The translations under genes were made by a program, and so were the position numbers. A stretch of 17,586 bases of DNA from Irineochytrium annulatum (Eukaryota > Chytridiomycota > Chytridiomycetes > Chytridiales > Chytridiaceae), in NCBI GenBank assembly GCA_027600665.1, contig JADGJL010000583.1:1-17586 (forward strand), in the 5' to 3' direction. Of this stretch, positions 1-9,500 are shown piece by piece (position 1 is the first letter of the stretch; each line of letters begins with the position of its first letter). The notes under the pieces were generated by a model, which searched no databases, had not been told where the DNA came from, and saw only the letters and a program-made list of their open reading frames with translations.

Positions 1-436
1 CCCTTGCCCGCACCCGACGTGCACGCGCACCTTCACCTCCCGGTCGAACCTCCGCTCCCACCAGATCGTCCACGTCTCCACCCTGGACCGCCGGCAGTTC
101 CCTTGCACCGAGCCAGGCTGCGGGGCGCAGTTCCACCGCGGGCACGACCTGCACCGGCACGTCAGGAGCAGGCACTCGGGCGCGAGGCCGCACAGGTGCG
201 AGGTGTGCGGGAAGACGTTCGCGAGGAGCGACAGCATGAAGAAGCATATGGAGTTTGAGGAGAAGAGGGTCGCTGGTGGTGGTGGTGGGATGGGGGTGAA
301 GAAGGAGGAAGTGAAGAAGGAGGAGGAAGGGGCTGAGGAAGCAGAGGCGGTGACGAAGGGTGGGAAGAGGAAGGCCGCGGCTGGTGGAAGGAAGGTTGCC
401 AAGAAGGCGAAGGTGCTGGAGTTGGAGGAGGCGTGA
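1..436 (+). CDS. C2H2 zinc-finger protein, C-terminal part (5' end outside window)
   Basis: This is the last 144 codons of a probable DNA-binding transcription factor, read in the frame whose first whole codon is at 2 and ending at TGA 434-436. Finger 1 is C-x4-C-x12-H-x3-H (Cys at local residues 2 and 7, His at 20 and 24). Finger 2 is C-x4-C-x12-H-x4-H, followed by a linker containing HSGARPH. Finger 3 is C-x2-C-x12-H (CEVCGKTFARSDSMKKH), but the second histidine is missing because the chain runs into MEFEEKR. The tail is glycine-rich, then strongly mixed-charge (runs of Lys and Glu), then basic (KRKAAAGGRKVAKKAKV), which could serve as a nuclear localisation signal. The CxxxxC spacing of fingers 1-2 is of the TFIIIA/Zap1 type. 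The target gene is unknown. No start is visible, so the total length cannot be given. Confidence 0.85.
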   Translation, partial: PCPHPTCTRTFTSRSNLRSHQIVHVSTLDRRQFPCTEPGCGAQFHRGHDLHRHVRSRHSGARPHRCEVCGKTFARSDSMKKHMEFEEKRVAGGGGGMGVKKEEVKKEEEGAEEAEAVTKGGKRKAAAGGRKVAKKAKVLELEEA

Positions 437-677
437 CGCGACCCGGCGGTAGTTTAGCTTTTTTTTCGATAGCATATTTTGAAAGAGCTAATCCCAGGGT
501 CGCAATGCAGAAAGAAATCTCCATTGATGAGCATTTCTTCTTTTCATACTATTTTTCTTTTATTTATCTTTCTGTCTCGTTTCTTTTGCCCAACGCCATA
601 CAAGAAGCGTACTAATAGAAAGAGGACAAAGACTGCCGAGCACACTCCCTGTTCATTCAGCTTATCGCCTAAAAAGG

Positions 678-710
678 TTTCAGGCCTTAACTAGGTGGAT
701 GGGCCTGAAA
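678..710. repeat. Perfect 9-bp inverted repeat (hairpin)
   Basis: TTTCAGGCC at 678-686 is matched by its reverse complement GGCCTGAAA at 702-710, with a 15-nt loop, and is followed directly by a run of A. It lies about 240 nt downstream of the zinc-finger stop codon. It could be a structured element in the 3' UTR or a remnant of a mobile element end; nothing further supports either. Confidence 0.5.
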
Positions 711-1160
711 AAAAAGGTTCGCAAAGTCCCCAATTCAGATAGAGGGTGCTAAGGCGGGTTTGTGCAAGTTATACATGTCGGCCAATCGTTCGTTTGAGTG
801 GAAAAGCACCCAACAATAAAATAACCGCACGTAGTCTCTCCACTCGAAGGCGCGTCGGCTCTCTATCCCGCCCGCCTCGATCATTGGTCTTCCGCCGGTG
901 AAGCACGCCAATCGCTGCTCCGTCGTGAAATGAGCCTTTTTAAGGTATCGCTGCCGATCATAAATCTTCTTCCTGGCCATACTGTCACCGGGATGCGCCC
1001 GATCCCTCCCGTTTGGGTGGCATAACTCTTCTTTATTTTTTCATAGCGCAAATGCCACGGCAGCAGAGAAGGACGGAAATCGCTGTCTCCCATGCCTCTC
1101 CCAGAGCCTCAGCCGTCAACTGAGGCGCCAACCAATCAACGCACATGAAAGTGGAACGGT

Positions 1161-1206
1161 ACGAACGAACGAACGAACGAACGAACGAACGAACGAACGA
1201 ACGAAC
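1161..1206. repeat. (ACGA)n tetranucleotide microsatellite, about 11 copies
   Basis: A near-perfect run of the tetramer ACGA begins at 1161 and ends at about 1206, just before the recognisable part of the lipase relic. It has the look of a slipped-strand expansion in non-coding DNA and would be expected to vary in length between strains. Confidence 0.95.
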
Positions 1207-1239
1207 AATAAAGTGACCCCGGACCCCAGGGCCTTCAAG

Positions 1240-2150
1240 CTAACGCTTTTTCAGGAATTGCCGCTCAACCGCGCCTCCAGCCAGTTCCGCTTCAACTTCT
1301 TCAACTTCGTGTCCAGCATTCTCGGCCGCTCTACCTTCAACGATTACTTCCCAACCATTTTGTCTGTGGATGTTTTGACGCAGATTCTTCCTTTTTTCTC
1401 CCAGAACTAAAACTAATCTTTTTCAATCCACCGCTCCGAAGTACGTAAGACTTCCAATTTGACCACTGGGGCACACGTAGAAACGCCAGCGTAAGGTTCG
1501 CGGCTCTAAGCCGTCCAACCCGTTCTGTGACATCAGCGTCCAGGGCACCGACAACCGGCTCCTTCGTGGGTCAAGCACCCCCGACCGCCCCCCGGTATTA
1601 TTTCTCACTCTCCACCTTGAAGACTTTCAACCGTTTTCAACGCGGATGCCGGGCCTTTCTCACCTTATCGTTCCTTCAGCCGAACCGCTACCGTCGTTAG
1701 CGCGTATACCAACTCCTCGCTCCACCTGACACCCGACGACGGGCGAGTGTTGGGCGGCCACGTGGCCATCATCGCGGTGGTGGATGTCGTTGGCGCGGTA
1801 AATGAACCAGGTTTACATGAACCGTCGCGCACCGTTGCAAGAATACCACGCAAATACCTTTCCCCCCTAACGCTTGCGTGTTGTACTTATGCAATTTCCC
1901 CACACACGTCCTTTTACCTTGCCCCTGCAGTCTGTCGACAACGAAGGAAAACTTTTCGCCTTGCCTGAATTAGCTTCGCTTTCCCAGTTATGGACGATGC
2001 GGACGATCTCCTTTTGATATCCTTTCGGTTTACCCCTTTGAGTTTACCCCGCTGAATCGAACTCTGTGATGGGGTTTCTTTCTGTTAAACCTCCTTTTTT
2101 TACCCCCGCTAGCCACGGCTTAACCTTGATGGTGGCGCGCTTGTATAAAC
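1240..2150 (+). pseudogene. Decayed secreted lipase copy with its 3' UTR
   Basis: The relic is colinear with the second half of the intact lipase at 16629-15059. Matching blocks, in order: NRASSQ followed by SILGRSTFNDY (from 1267, frame 1) against NRTSSQ and GVLGGTTFTDY; DFQFDHW (1449-1469, frame 3) against DFQLGHW; PSNPFCDISVQGT (from 1511, frame 2) against PSNALFDLSVQGT; YYFSLSTLKTFN (from about 1596, frame 3) against YYFSLSGLTTFN; TNSSLHLTPDDGRV (frame 1, shortened) against LNSSLHL and PNDGLVPV; GHVAIIAVVDVVG (frame 1) against DHLAIVAMLDVIG; and MNQVYMN (1802-1822, frame 2), identical. At least five frame changes, an in-frame stop just before DFQFDHW and internal deletions make it non-functional. 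Its 3' UTR is still visible: CCCCTGCAGTCTGTCGAC at 1922-1939 and TAACCTTGATGGTGGC at 2121-2136 both recur, inverted, near the right edge of the window. The 5' half with the nucleophile Ser is not recognisable; a weak match may reach back to about 1085. Confidence 0.88.
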
Positions 2151-2623
2151 TGTAAAAAAATCTACAAATATTCTCCCAGTCTCTATTCGTTCGGTGATAC
2201 CAGCGATTGCGATTGCATGAGAACGATCTTTGTCTTTTTTTTTTTTTTTTTTATTTTTATTTAATTTTTCCAATAAAGAAATTTTTGTTATTTTTACTTG
2301 ATATTCTGCAAAAAAAAGGAGGAAACTTCTCAGCCTCTTACCAGTAGAAGTTCGTTCTATAGCTGCATGTGGCCCATCACTCAGTTTTAACCTACTTTGA
2401 TTTCCACCATTCCTAAGATCAGAAGAAAAGCATCGTCGTTTATGACTATAGCACGTGAGGCGACTCAATCAGCCTAAGTGTAGCTCCTATCTGCGAGGAC
2501 GAACGCTGATATACACACGTCTACCCTAATCAGTTGATTTTTCCGGCCTTGCATATACCGCCGTCATCGTGATTCCCTTCAAGACTTGTCCTTCGAAGCG
2601 CCAAGCCCGAAGACGAAGGGTTG
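2151..2623. other. Transporter 3' flank, no gene
   Basis: This holds the downstream region of the SLC12 gene (- strand). On the - strand, AATAAA hexamers are present as TTTATT at 2250-2255 and again a few bases further, about 370 nt after the stop; these are plausible polyadenylation signals. A run of 18 T (2235-2252) adjoins them. The - strand open frame at 2468-2109 runs through homopolymers and relic UTR and is not credible as a gene. Confidence 0.6.
2235..2252. repeat. T18 homopolymer run
   Basis: Eighteen consecutive T on the + strand sit between the lipase relic and the SLC12 gene, continuing into a T/A-rich tract to about 2269. It is simple low-complexity sequence; on the - strand it reads as poly-A next to AATAAA hexamers of the transporter 3' flank. 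Confidence 0.9.
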
Positions 2624-5600
2624 TTACTTCCCAGGATGCAACAACAGGACTCGCTTAAGGTCCGCGGTTAGGAACTCGATTAGCTCCATATAGAGGCCAG
2701 CCTTCTCGGTTGAAGTGAGGTCTTGATGATTGAACAATGAGTGAACGTCCGGGCTGGGTAAATTTAGGAGCACAAGGTCGGCATCCATCGACCTCGCTGA
2801 AATCTCCTGCCTAAGAAAGACACGGATCAGTGAAAAGCCCAAAGCGTAATTTCGACGAAAATTAAGCGCCTACCTCAGCCTCGCGGCCATCCTCGCCTTC
2901 AAGAACAGGTCTCTCCTTTGGAAATGCGGAATATCCCCAGGCCCCTGCACCCACGCCCGGATGAACCTTCCCCGCTCGTGGCCGACCGTGGTCGGCTGCG
3001 CGTTATCCTCCCGATCCACGCGATCCCGATGCTGCTCACGAAGCCGGTCTATCGCCGGCCCTTGCTCGCGGATCATTCGGAGGAGGTCGCCGTCCGCAAC
3101 ATCCATCTCGCGGCGAAGGCAATCCTCCTGTAGAAAGACAATGGTGAGAAATGCGTTATAAGCAGCCACGAACATGCCACAATATAGCACCCACCATTCT
3201 ATGCTCGAAGACCTCATGCTCCGTGTCGTTAGACGCGACTGAACCGCCCTCACGCACATCATCGTACAGGTTGACTGGAACGACGTTGATTTCTGCCACC
3301 TTAATAATCATGAGACCAAGCTGACACCGTCAATGTAAGTGTGCAAACAATAAAATGCATACCGATATCCGCATAATTTCGAGGTAGGTGTGGAGGCCCC
3401 GCTCGACAGCGGCCGTGCTATCTGCGCCCTGACTGATGACGTATAGCCGCAATGTTGCCCCATGCCATTCTAATCCCAGCGTGGTAAGAAGAAAGATAAA
3501 TGTGTGAAGCTTGTAAACCAATACCTGGCGACTTTTTCAATAAATAAGCCAACAGAAGCAGCAGCTGCCCATCGTGCACAATCCACCACACGTCAATAGT
3601 GCCGTTCAGCCTCTCATCCCGCGCAGGGAAAGCCTCCAGGCCCTTAATAATCAACACCGTCATCCCGGCGTTCCTGCTCAGCGACCACAATTCGCTAACC
3701 TCCCCAACGGTCGATAGATTCTCCTCGTAGCTCTCCGCGCACGGCGGCCACACAGCCACCACGGTGTTCGGCGTCAAGTCTCCCAACCCGGCAGTCTGGA
3801 TCAACACCGCCCTCCCCATTCTTGCCGTTGGCGACCGGAATACCTTCACGAATCCCTGCACGCCGCTGTCCCTTAGCGCACTTATCAGCGCCAGCCGCCT
3901 CCTTAGCACGAGCCCCGCCCTCGCGCGGTCCACCGCGGCCTTGTTCGCATCCTCGCCCGGCTGCTGATGCGCCCTTGCGAGCTCGTGCGCAAACGGGCAA
4001 GAGGAGTCGAGCGCGGCTGACCGGGCCAGGTGCCGCTCCTCGTCCTCTCGCGTAATCACGCTCGCTAAGATACAGAGCTCGCCGAGGTGCTCCCCTCCGC
4101 CGCGGAGTTGGCCAATGAAGTCCACGAGACGGGGTTGGGAGACGCAACCGCGGTCGTCGTCGACGGGCACAAAGGCGAGGAGTTGGGGTCGCCAAGGGTG
4201 CTGATGGTGCGTCGTCAGGACCGAGCCGGCGCGCCGTGTGATAGAGGTCGTCTCGCTATGCATGTTGCCTCCGCCGGCTCTACTGGTGGAGTGGTGCGAC
4301 GGTGCGTAGTCCATATGAAGCGACGGCTCGAGGTGGGAGTAGTGGATGCATAGGCGCTCGATGTGCTCCTCGCGCTCGCGGTTGGCAAGGTAGTTAAGGC
4401 ATATTTGATAGCTGAGGGCTTCGATCCCCGTCCCCCAAGCGCTCGACCGAGAACGGGCCTGTAGTGTCAGTGCGAGCAAACTGACGAGAGTAAGGGCCAG
4501 CACTGTCACGGACCACGAGAGTGTCATCATAAGGGCTAAGCACGAGACAACGCCGAGGAAGGAAAGCGTCCAGTGATGTGTGAACTTCGGCCGCCAATTA
4601 GGATACCTAGAAAAGCCGTAAATCAAAGTGAGAGTTAAACAGCCAGTTTTTTAACAAACGCGTTACACAAACCTGAATAAGGACAGAAGGCAGCAGGCGA
4701 TTGACGTACTAGCATAGCACAACAAGAAACACATCGTAATGATCATTGCAAGGCCCTCAAGATCCTGCCATGCGACGAACGGCAAGGCAATAATCCAAGA
4801 TATTAAAATCGCACGATGCATCATTAGCTTTGTTCCCCTGTGCAAAAGGCGATAGAGGGGTCTTGCGAAGGCATCCTCTGACGACATGTCGGCCAAAACG
4901 CTTGCCGAAATAGTGAGACACTGAAGTGCGGAGCCGACGCCGATGAGGACAACGCCAGGAGCGAGAAATAATTCGCTGGGCCAAGCCAAAAGCGGGTTTT
5001 TCATTAGCGACTCGCGTGTGGCGACGGAACCAAGAAGAGTCATTAAGGTAGAAAATAGCACTGTTGACACGCCAATAGCTATGAACCCGCCTCGGGGGAT
5101 TGATCTTACAGGATCCTTCAAGTGAGCTGGTACGGAAACAAGATTGATTAGATAAAATCAGTGGATACGGTTTAAGATTTTGTTCCTTACCCGAATTATT
5201 TGTTCCCGTAAAAATACCAACGAAGCAGGGAACAAGCAAACTTAGGTCCATCCTCAGGTTAAAATCTTTTGAAGGGTACAGGTTCTCCTGCAGAGTGACC
5301 CAAGAGAAGCCGGTTATTCCGTCACCGTCGCCAGAGGTCGTGAAAACGCCAATTATCCAAGACGCAAACGATAGAATCAAGATCCCGAGGAAAAACACTG
5401 AGAGTCTGTTGAAATTTAAAACAAGCTTTTAAATAAAATGCTACCCATGGACCATTGTTCGACCCATTAAGCTCATGATGAGGATCCCAACCATAAAAAC
5501 GCTCGACAGCGCCAGATGTGCCGCAAGCGATCTCTCCGTGATCCTTCCCCAGCCGAAATCAATGTCGAAGTTGGAAACCAGGCCCTGAATGCTACCGACA

Positions 5601-6383
5601 ACTTCTACGGTCTGAAGCAAGGTAACTCCCAAATAATATAGCAACGCGATAGCTCCACCAATACCGCCGCCAAGCGTCCTGGTCAAAACTAAACGACAAT
5701 TTTGTTAGACTCTATTTCTGGGCAACTAGAATTGTGTACTCCTCACTTGAGACAACATTAAAGCCAGAGACTGAGTTGGTGGCGATGGCGGAGATAGAGC
5801 AGTGCGTTAACGCGACGCACCCCGCACATGCGAATACAAGAGCGAGCGACAGCAGTAGGCCGACGTCCGCCGTAATTGCACCAAAGCGAAGAAAGATGAT
5901 CACGCTCCACGCAAACTTGGGGACCTAGCTTAGCGATTCCCATGGGGATAACGACGGCGTTACCTCAAGAGTTGGCAGGACGACCCCCACAAAAGTGCCC
6001 AAATTTCCCCGGCGGGCTTCCATGGTGGAGTGGAGTCGTTGTAAATGGTGTTCAGGCAGCAGAGGCGCCGCCGTCGCGGCCGCGGTTATTGGTAGGATTG
6101 TAGACGGGGCGGCGGCCGGCGGGAGAATGTCGACCGCGACGGCATTTGCTACGGCTGGGAAGGCGCTTGGATTTCCAAAGATGTCGATGTTGTGGGGACT
6201 ACGCGACATGGAGGACGACCGCTTCGTCTCGCCCGAAGTGTCGCGCCGGTGATGTTGGAAAGCATGGTCGCTGTCGAGCAGGAGCGGCGCCCTCTCCGCC
6301 GACAAGCCGTCCGAGTACTCGGTGACGTCCTCCTCGGTACCATCATCGTGAGTGAGGGGAGCGCTGGCGCGAAGGGAGGCCAT
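2624..6383 (-). CDS. SLC12-family cation-chloride cotransporter (Vhc1 / SLC12A9-like)
   Basis: Probable electroneutral K-Cl (or related) symporter of the APC superfamily, in the vacuolar or plasma membrane. Model: exons 6383-5964, 5915-5747, 5688-5445, 5405-5191, 5126-4673, 4606-3525, 3469-3363, 3299-3195, 3127-2874, 2810-2624; introns 39-67 nt; phases close exactly to 1078 aa plus TAA. The ATG is the first after an in-frame stop. Residues 1-130 are a low-complexity cytoplasmic N-terminus. Family hallmarks follow: LGTFVGVVLPTL and IIFLRFG (TM1), SAIATN (TM2-3), RTLGGGIGGAIALLYYLG (TM3), LKDPVRSIPRGGFIAIG (after TM6), then NWRPKF before TM11-12. From about residue 560 comes the soluble C-terminal domain: WRPQLL, LIQTAGLGDLTPNT, GTIDVWWIVHDGQLLLLLAYLL, and the closing DADLVLLNLPSPD. 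The usual Trp after RFG in TM1 is Ala, and the usual NxSG before LKDP is NSA. The first intron acceptor could be CTAG (5925) instead of AAG (5916), adding three residues. The exact ion pair cannot be told from sequence. Confidence 0.9.
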
Positions 6384-6592
6384 CGGGGCCACGGAGGAAC
6401 GAGATCGCGAAGTTTGTCAGTGACCAATCCTCCACAGCGCCAATGGGGATAATACTACACTTTTACACTGCTAATGATATTATAATAAATATGGACGAAA
6501 CGGAAAACGAAATGGAGCAAAAAGCGCGTCCTTCAAAGTCGCTATTGAACATCCTTGGGGTCGGTGCCGTCAACCGTGAGCTGCGCGAATTA
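6384..6592. promoter_or_regulatory. Compact terminator/promoter gap between two same-strand genes
   Basis: Only 209 bp separate the stop of the STAND NTPase (TAA at 6593-6595) from the ATG of the transporter (6381-6383). The left half near the transporter is GC-rich; the segment at about 6465-6495 is very AT-rich and could serve as the 3' end signal of the upstream gene. No canonical AATAAA is seen on the - strand. The gap must hold both the 3' processing signals of one gene and the promoter of the next. Confidence 0.5.
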
Positions 6593-9500
6593 TTAGAGAC
6601 GGTACACTTTGTAAGACTCGGCGATCACTGCACGGTAACCTACCCAGTATTTGCTGAAAAGGTTCGTCGGGTTCTTCTTGAATGTAGAACTTTCGGAGAA
6701 CACATCAATCCGACCCAACCTGACCTTCAACTCCCCGCTAGCAACGACGGCGTCTATCTCCGACCGTAAAATCTTCCTTTGAAATCCGCGAATGCCCATC
6801 CAGTCATGCCCGGGTCGTGTATCGCAATCAAAATTCACCTCCTCCACGCCTGCGAACACTTCTTCGTAACCCTTTACGCGGGCCGTCATCTTTGCGGTAT
6901 CAACTTCCGTCGCAACATCCACGCCGTCCGTACCCTCACCGCCCTCGCCGTTCTGCCCCTCTTCCAGCTCCAGAACGCCCCAAAAGATTAATCTTCCCCT
7001 TAGGCCGCAATCAAAGCCCGTCAGCCAATGCTCCAGATCGTCGACAACTACTGGCACCGCGTTTGCAATGTCTGGCAGCCGGGAGCTGTCCCAGTCCCCG
7101 ACCAAGGCTGCCTCAGAGTTAGCCTCGTCGAGCCATCCCTCAGCAACTTTTGAGACAAAATGCGGGTTGCTCGTGCTCCAACGGCCCTGTAGGCAAACCA
7201 CCGTGACCTCGCCCGATAAGTCCACCATAAGATTCTGCTTGCCGCCGGGTCGGTAGCAGACCGACACAGGCTGCTGAATTTGTGTCCCTTCGACGACATT
7301 AGGATAGTCGGTATAGAGCCGACCTGCGAGGTACCGAGTCTGCTTTTGGCCGTTGCCACCTTCCAACGCCTGCGGATCTTCTACCATCACCTCACCCTCC
7401 AACTCGTCTTCTTTGTTTGCGTCGGTCACCGTAGTTTTCTCCTCCGTCGCTGGTTGATTGTCCACCTCCATTCCTACCGCAGCCGACGGCTCGGAATTCA
7501 CCACCTCCTTCTCTTCTGTCTCTTCCCCGCCATTTGACGAGGCGTCATTGTTCGCTGGATCCCCTGCCACCACCGTGTCGTCCATAACACCATCATCACT
7601 CGCGCTATTTTCAGCCGCATCTGCGCCAGCCTCGTCATCACTCGCGTCACGGTCACTCCCCTCTTCAACACCTTCTTCCACGGCCGCATCGAGGTCCACC
7701 TTGAACACCATCGGCCCTGATTTGCGCGACAACGAAAGGAACTCGCCCTCTGCCGACCACTCCATCGCCGTAATGCGGTCCGTAACGACGGGCAGTGCCA
7801 TGACCGTGCTTGCGTCCTCGCCGTCGGCGGCCTCATGATCGACGTTGTAGATGTAGACACACTGGCATGTGCAGGAAGTGTTACCCGAGAGCGCGATAAC
7901 GTCTGAACGACTCGGGTGGAACGCCGGCCGAATAAGCCCGAACTCCGCCTCGCCGCAGTCTACCTGTGGCTGGTCAAGAAAAATCATTCTCAATCGCGCG
8001 TCCGAGCCGTCGCTGCCATCATCGTCCGCCCCTGTGCCCCAACGCCAGATCACACAAGTGGGCATGCTAAGCAGGACCGCCGCATACGTTGTGCCGTCCA
8101 CCGACGCGGCGACGCGGGAGATTGGCCTCGCGTCCGGAATTGTGAGAGTCTTCAGGACACCCGCTTTCCCGCCGCGAGTCACGTCGTAAGTCCAGAGCTT
8201 CGCGCCAGCGAGCGAGTCTCCCGTCATAAACCTGATCTCCGAGTCCCCTTTACATCCGCCCATTACAAAGAAGCAGGACGTAAGGTGCGGTGCCTCCCGA
8301 TCTGTCTCGGCGTCGGTCACCTGATTCACGCGCGGGTTGGACGGGTCCTCAAGGTTAATCAAGAACGCTCTCCCACTCGGTGTGATCGCCAGCGCCAGAG
8401 GCCGGGTTGAGTGGCCGACAAGATCTGCGATGACGTCGAAGGCGTAGTGATCCTCCTCGCCGTCTGGTGGTGGGATCACATTCTCGACGCCGTGCTCACA
8501 AAGCGGTAATGGCGCGCCTACCCTTCTGCCGTTCTCGTCTAGTACATAAATTGTTCCGAAGCCTCCCTGCACGAGCCACGTCGACGGCTGGACGGCGCAG
8601 CTGTGCATAGCGAGCTTTGGCGCGTTCCAGGGCCTTTTGTACTTGTCCCTTTTCCTCTCGAAGCCGTGCTCGCAAGCCCAGACTGAGACGGCGAAGTTAG
8701 AGGCGTCCGTAAGGAGATGCTTGCCATCCGAGGTAAAGCCGGTAACGTTCATCTCTTGGAAAGGCCCGAAGCGAAAGTTGTTTCCGGCTCGGATCGCCGT
8801 GAAGAAGACGTTAAGGTCCCCAGCCTCGAGTTTTTTCCTCCCCACCGGGTCTCCGATGTCAGGGACTTCGTACACTACCACATCTTTCGCATTTTGAACG
8901 GTAAAAGTCAAGTAGGAGCCGTCCGGCGACAGAGCGGAGGAGGTGACGCCAGCCGGCGCTGGAATTTCTGTCAGAAGCTCGCCGCCTCTTTTTAAATCTA
9001 TCAACCTCCATTTTTTAGGCCTCTCATTGTCGGCTGCCGAGCTGAGGACTAGGAGTCTTTGCCGGTCATCAAGGGCGACCGAGCAGCGCTCGGGAAAGTC
9101 AAATCCTAGGGGCCCATCTAGCGTGGCGGCGACCGTCATCGGCGCCGCGGCGCCTTCGGCTTGCGTTCTTGCCCATTCGCTCACATCAAGGCAGTGCACG
9201 TCATTGCCCTTGCCGTATATCGCGAATGACCTGGAACCGAGTCTCCACAGGAGGCTCTCAAACCCGAAGTCCGCAGGCGAGAACCTGGCCACGAGGTCCA
9301 GAGTCGAGCTGTTATAGAGCCTCGCCTCCCAAAGGGACCAGTCGTCCATAATGTACGACACTGCCAAATAGGCGTCGTCCGCAGACCAGTTCAGTTTTCC
9401 CGTGCACGCAGATACCGATCCTAGCTCTCCCGCCTCCACCTCTACCGGTAGCTTCCCCGCACCCGGTGCCCGCTTGACGACAAGATCCATGTCGGTCCAC

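Larger units (their letters stand above)
437..1240. other. Intergenic region, no supported gene
   Basis: The AT-rich start (about 437-640) is the likely 3' UTR and terminator zone of the zinc-finger gene. The rest has only short unrecognised reading frames. On the - strand, an ATG-started frame at 980-735 (81 aa) could be joined to the overlapping frame at 1093-881 by one frameshift; together they give a charged, protein-like text, but I recognise no family and do not call it a gene. The last ~150 bases may contain a very decayed 5' part of the neighbouring lipase relic. Confidence 0.5.

Noticed and set aside
1161..1206. Possible CRISPR-like or satellite array
   Set aside because: It is a simple 4-base microsatellite with no spacers.
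2109..2468. - strand 119-aa frame
   Set aside because: It runs through the T18 run and the lipase relic UTR, includes a lysine homopolymer from poly-A, and has no recognisable domain.
3695..4195. - strand 166-aa frame inside transporter exon 6
   Set aside because: It overlaps the frame that encodes conserved SLC12 C-terminal motifs and is arginine/alanine-rich frame-shift text.
5925..5963. Alternative first intron of the transporter ending at CTAG
   Set aside because: It is in frame and cannot be excluded, but the AAG end at 5916 gives the spacing between PTL and FLR seen in the family and leaves a better branch-point distance.
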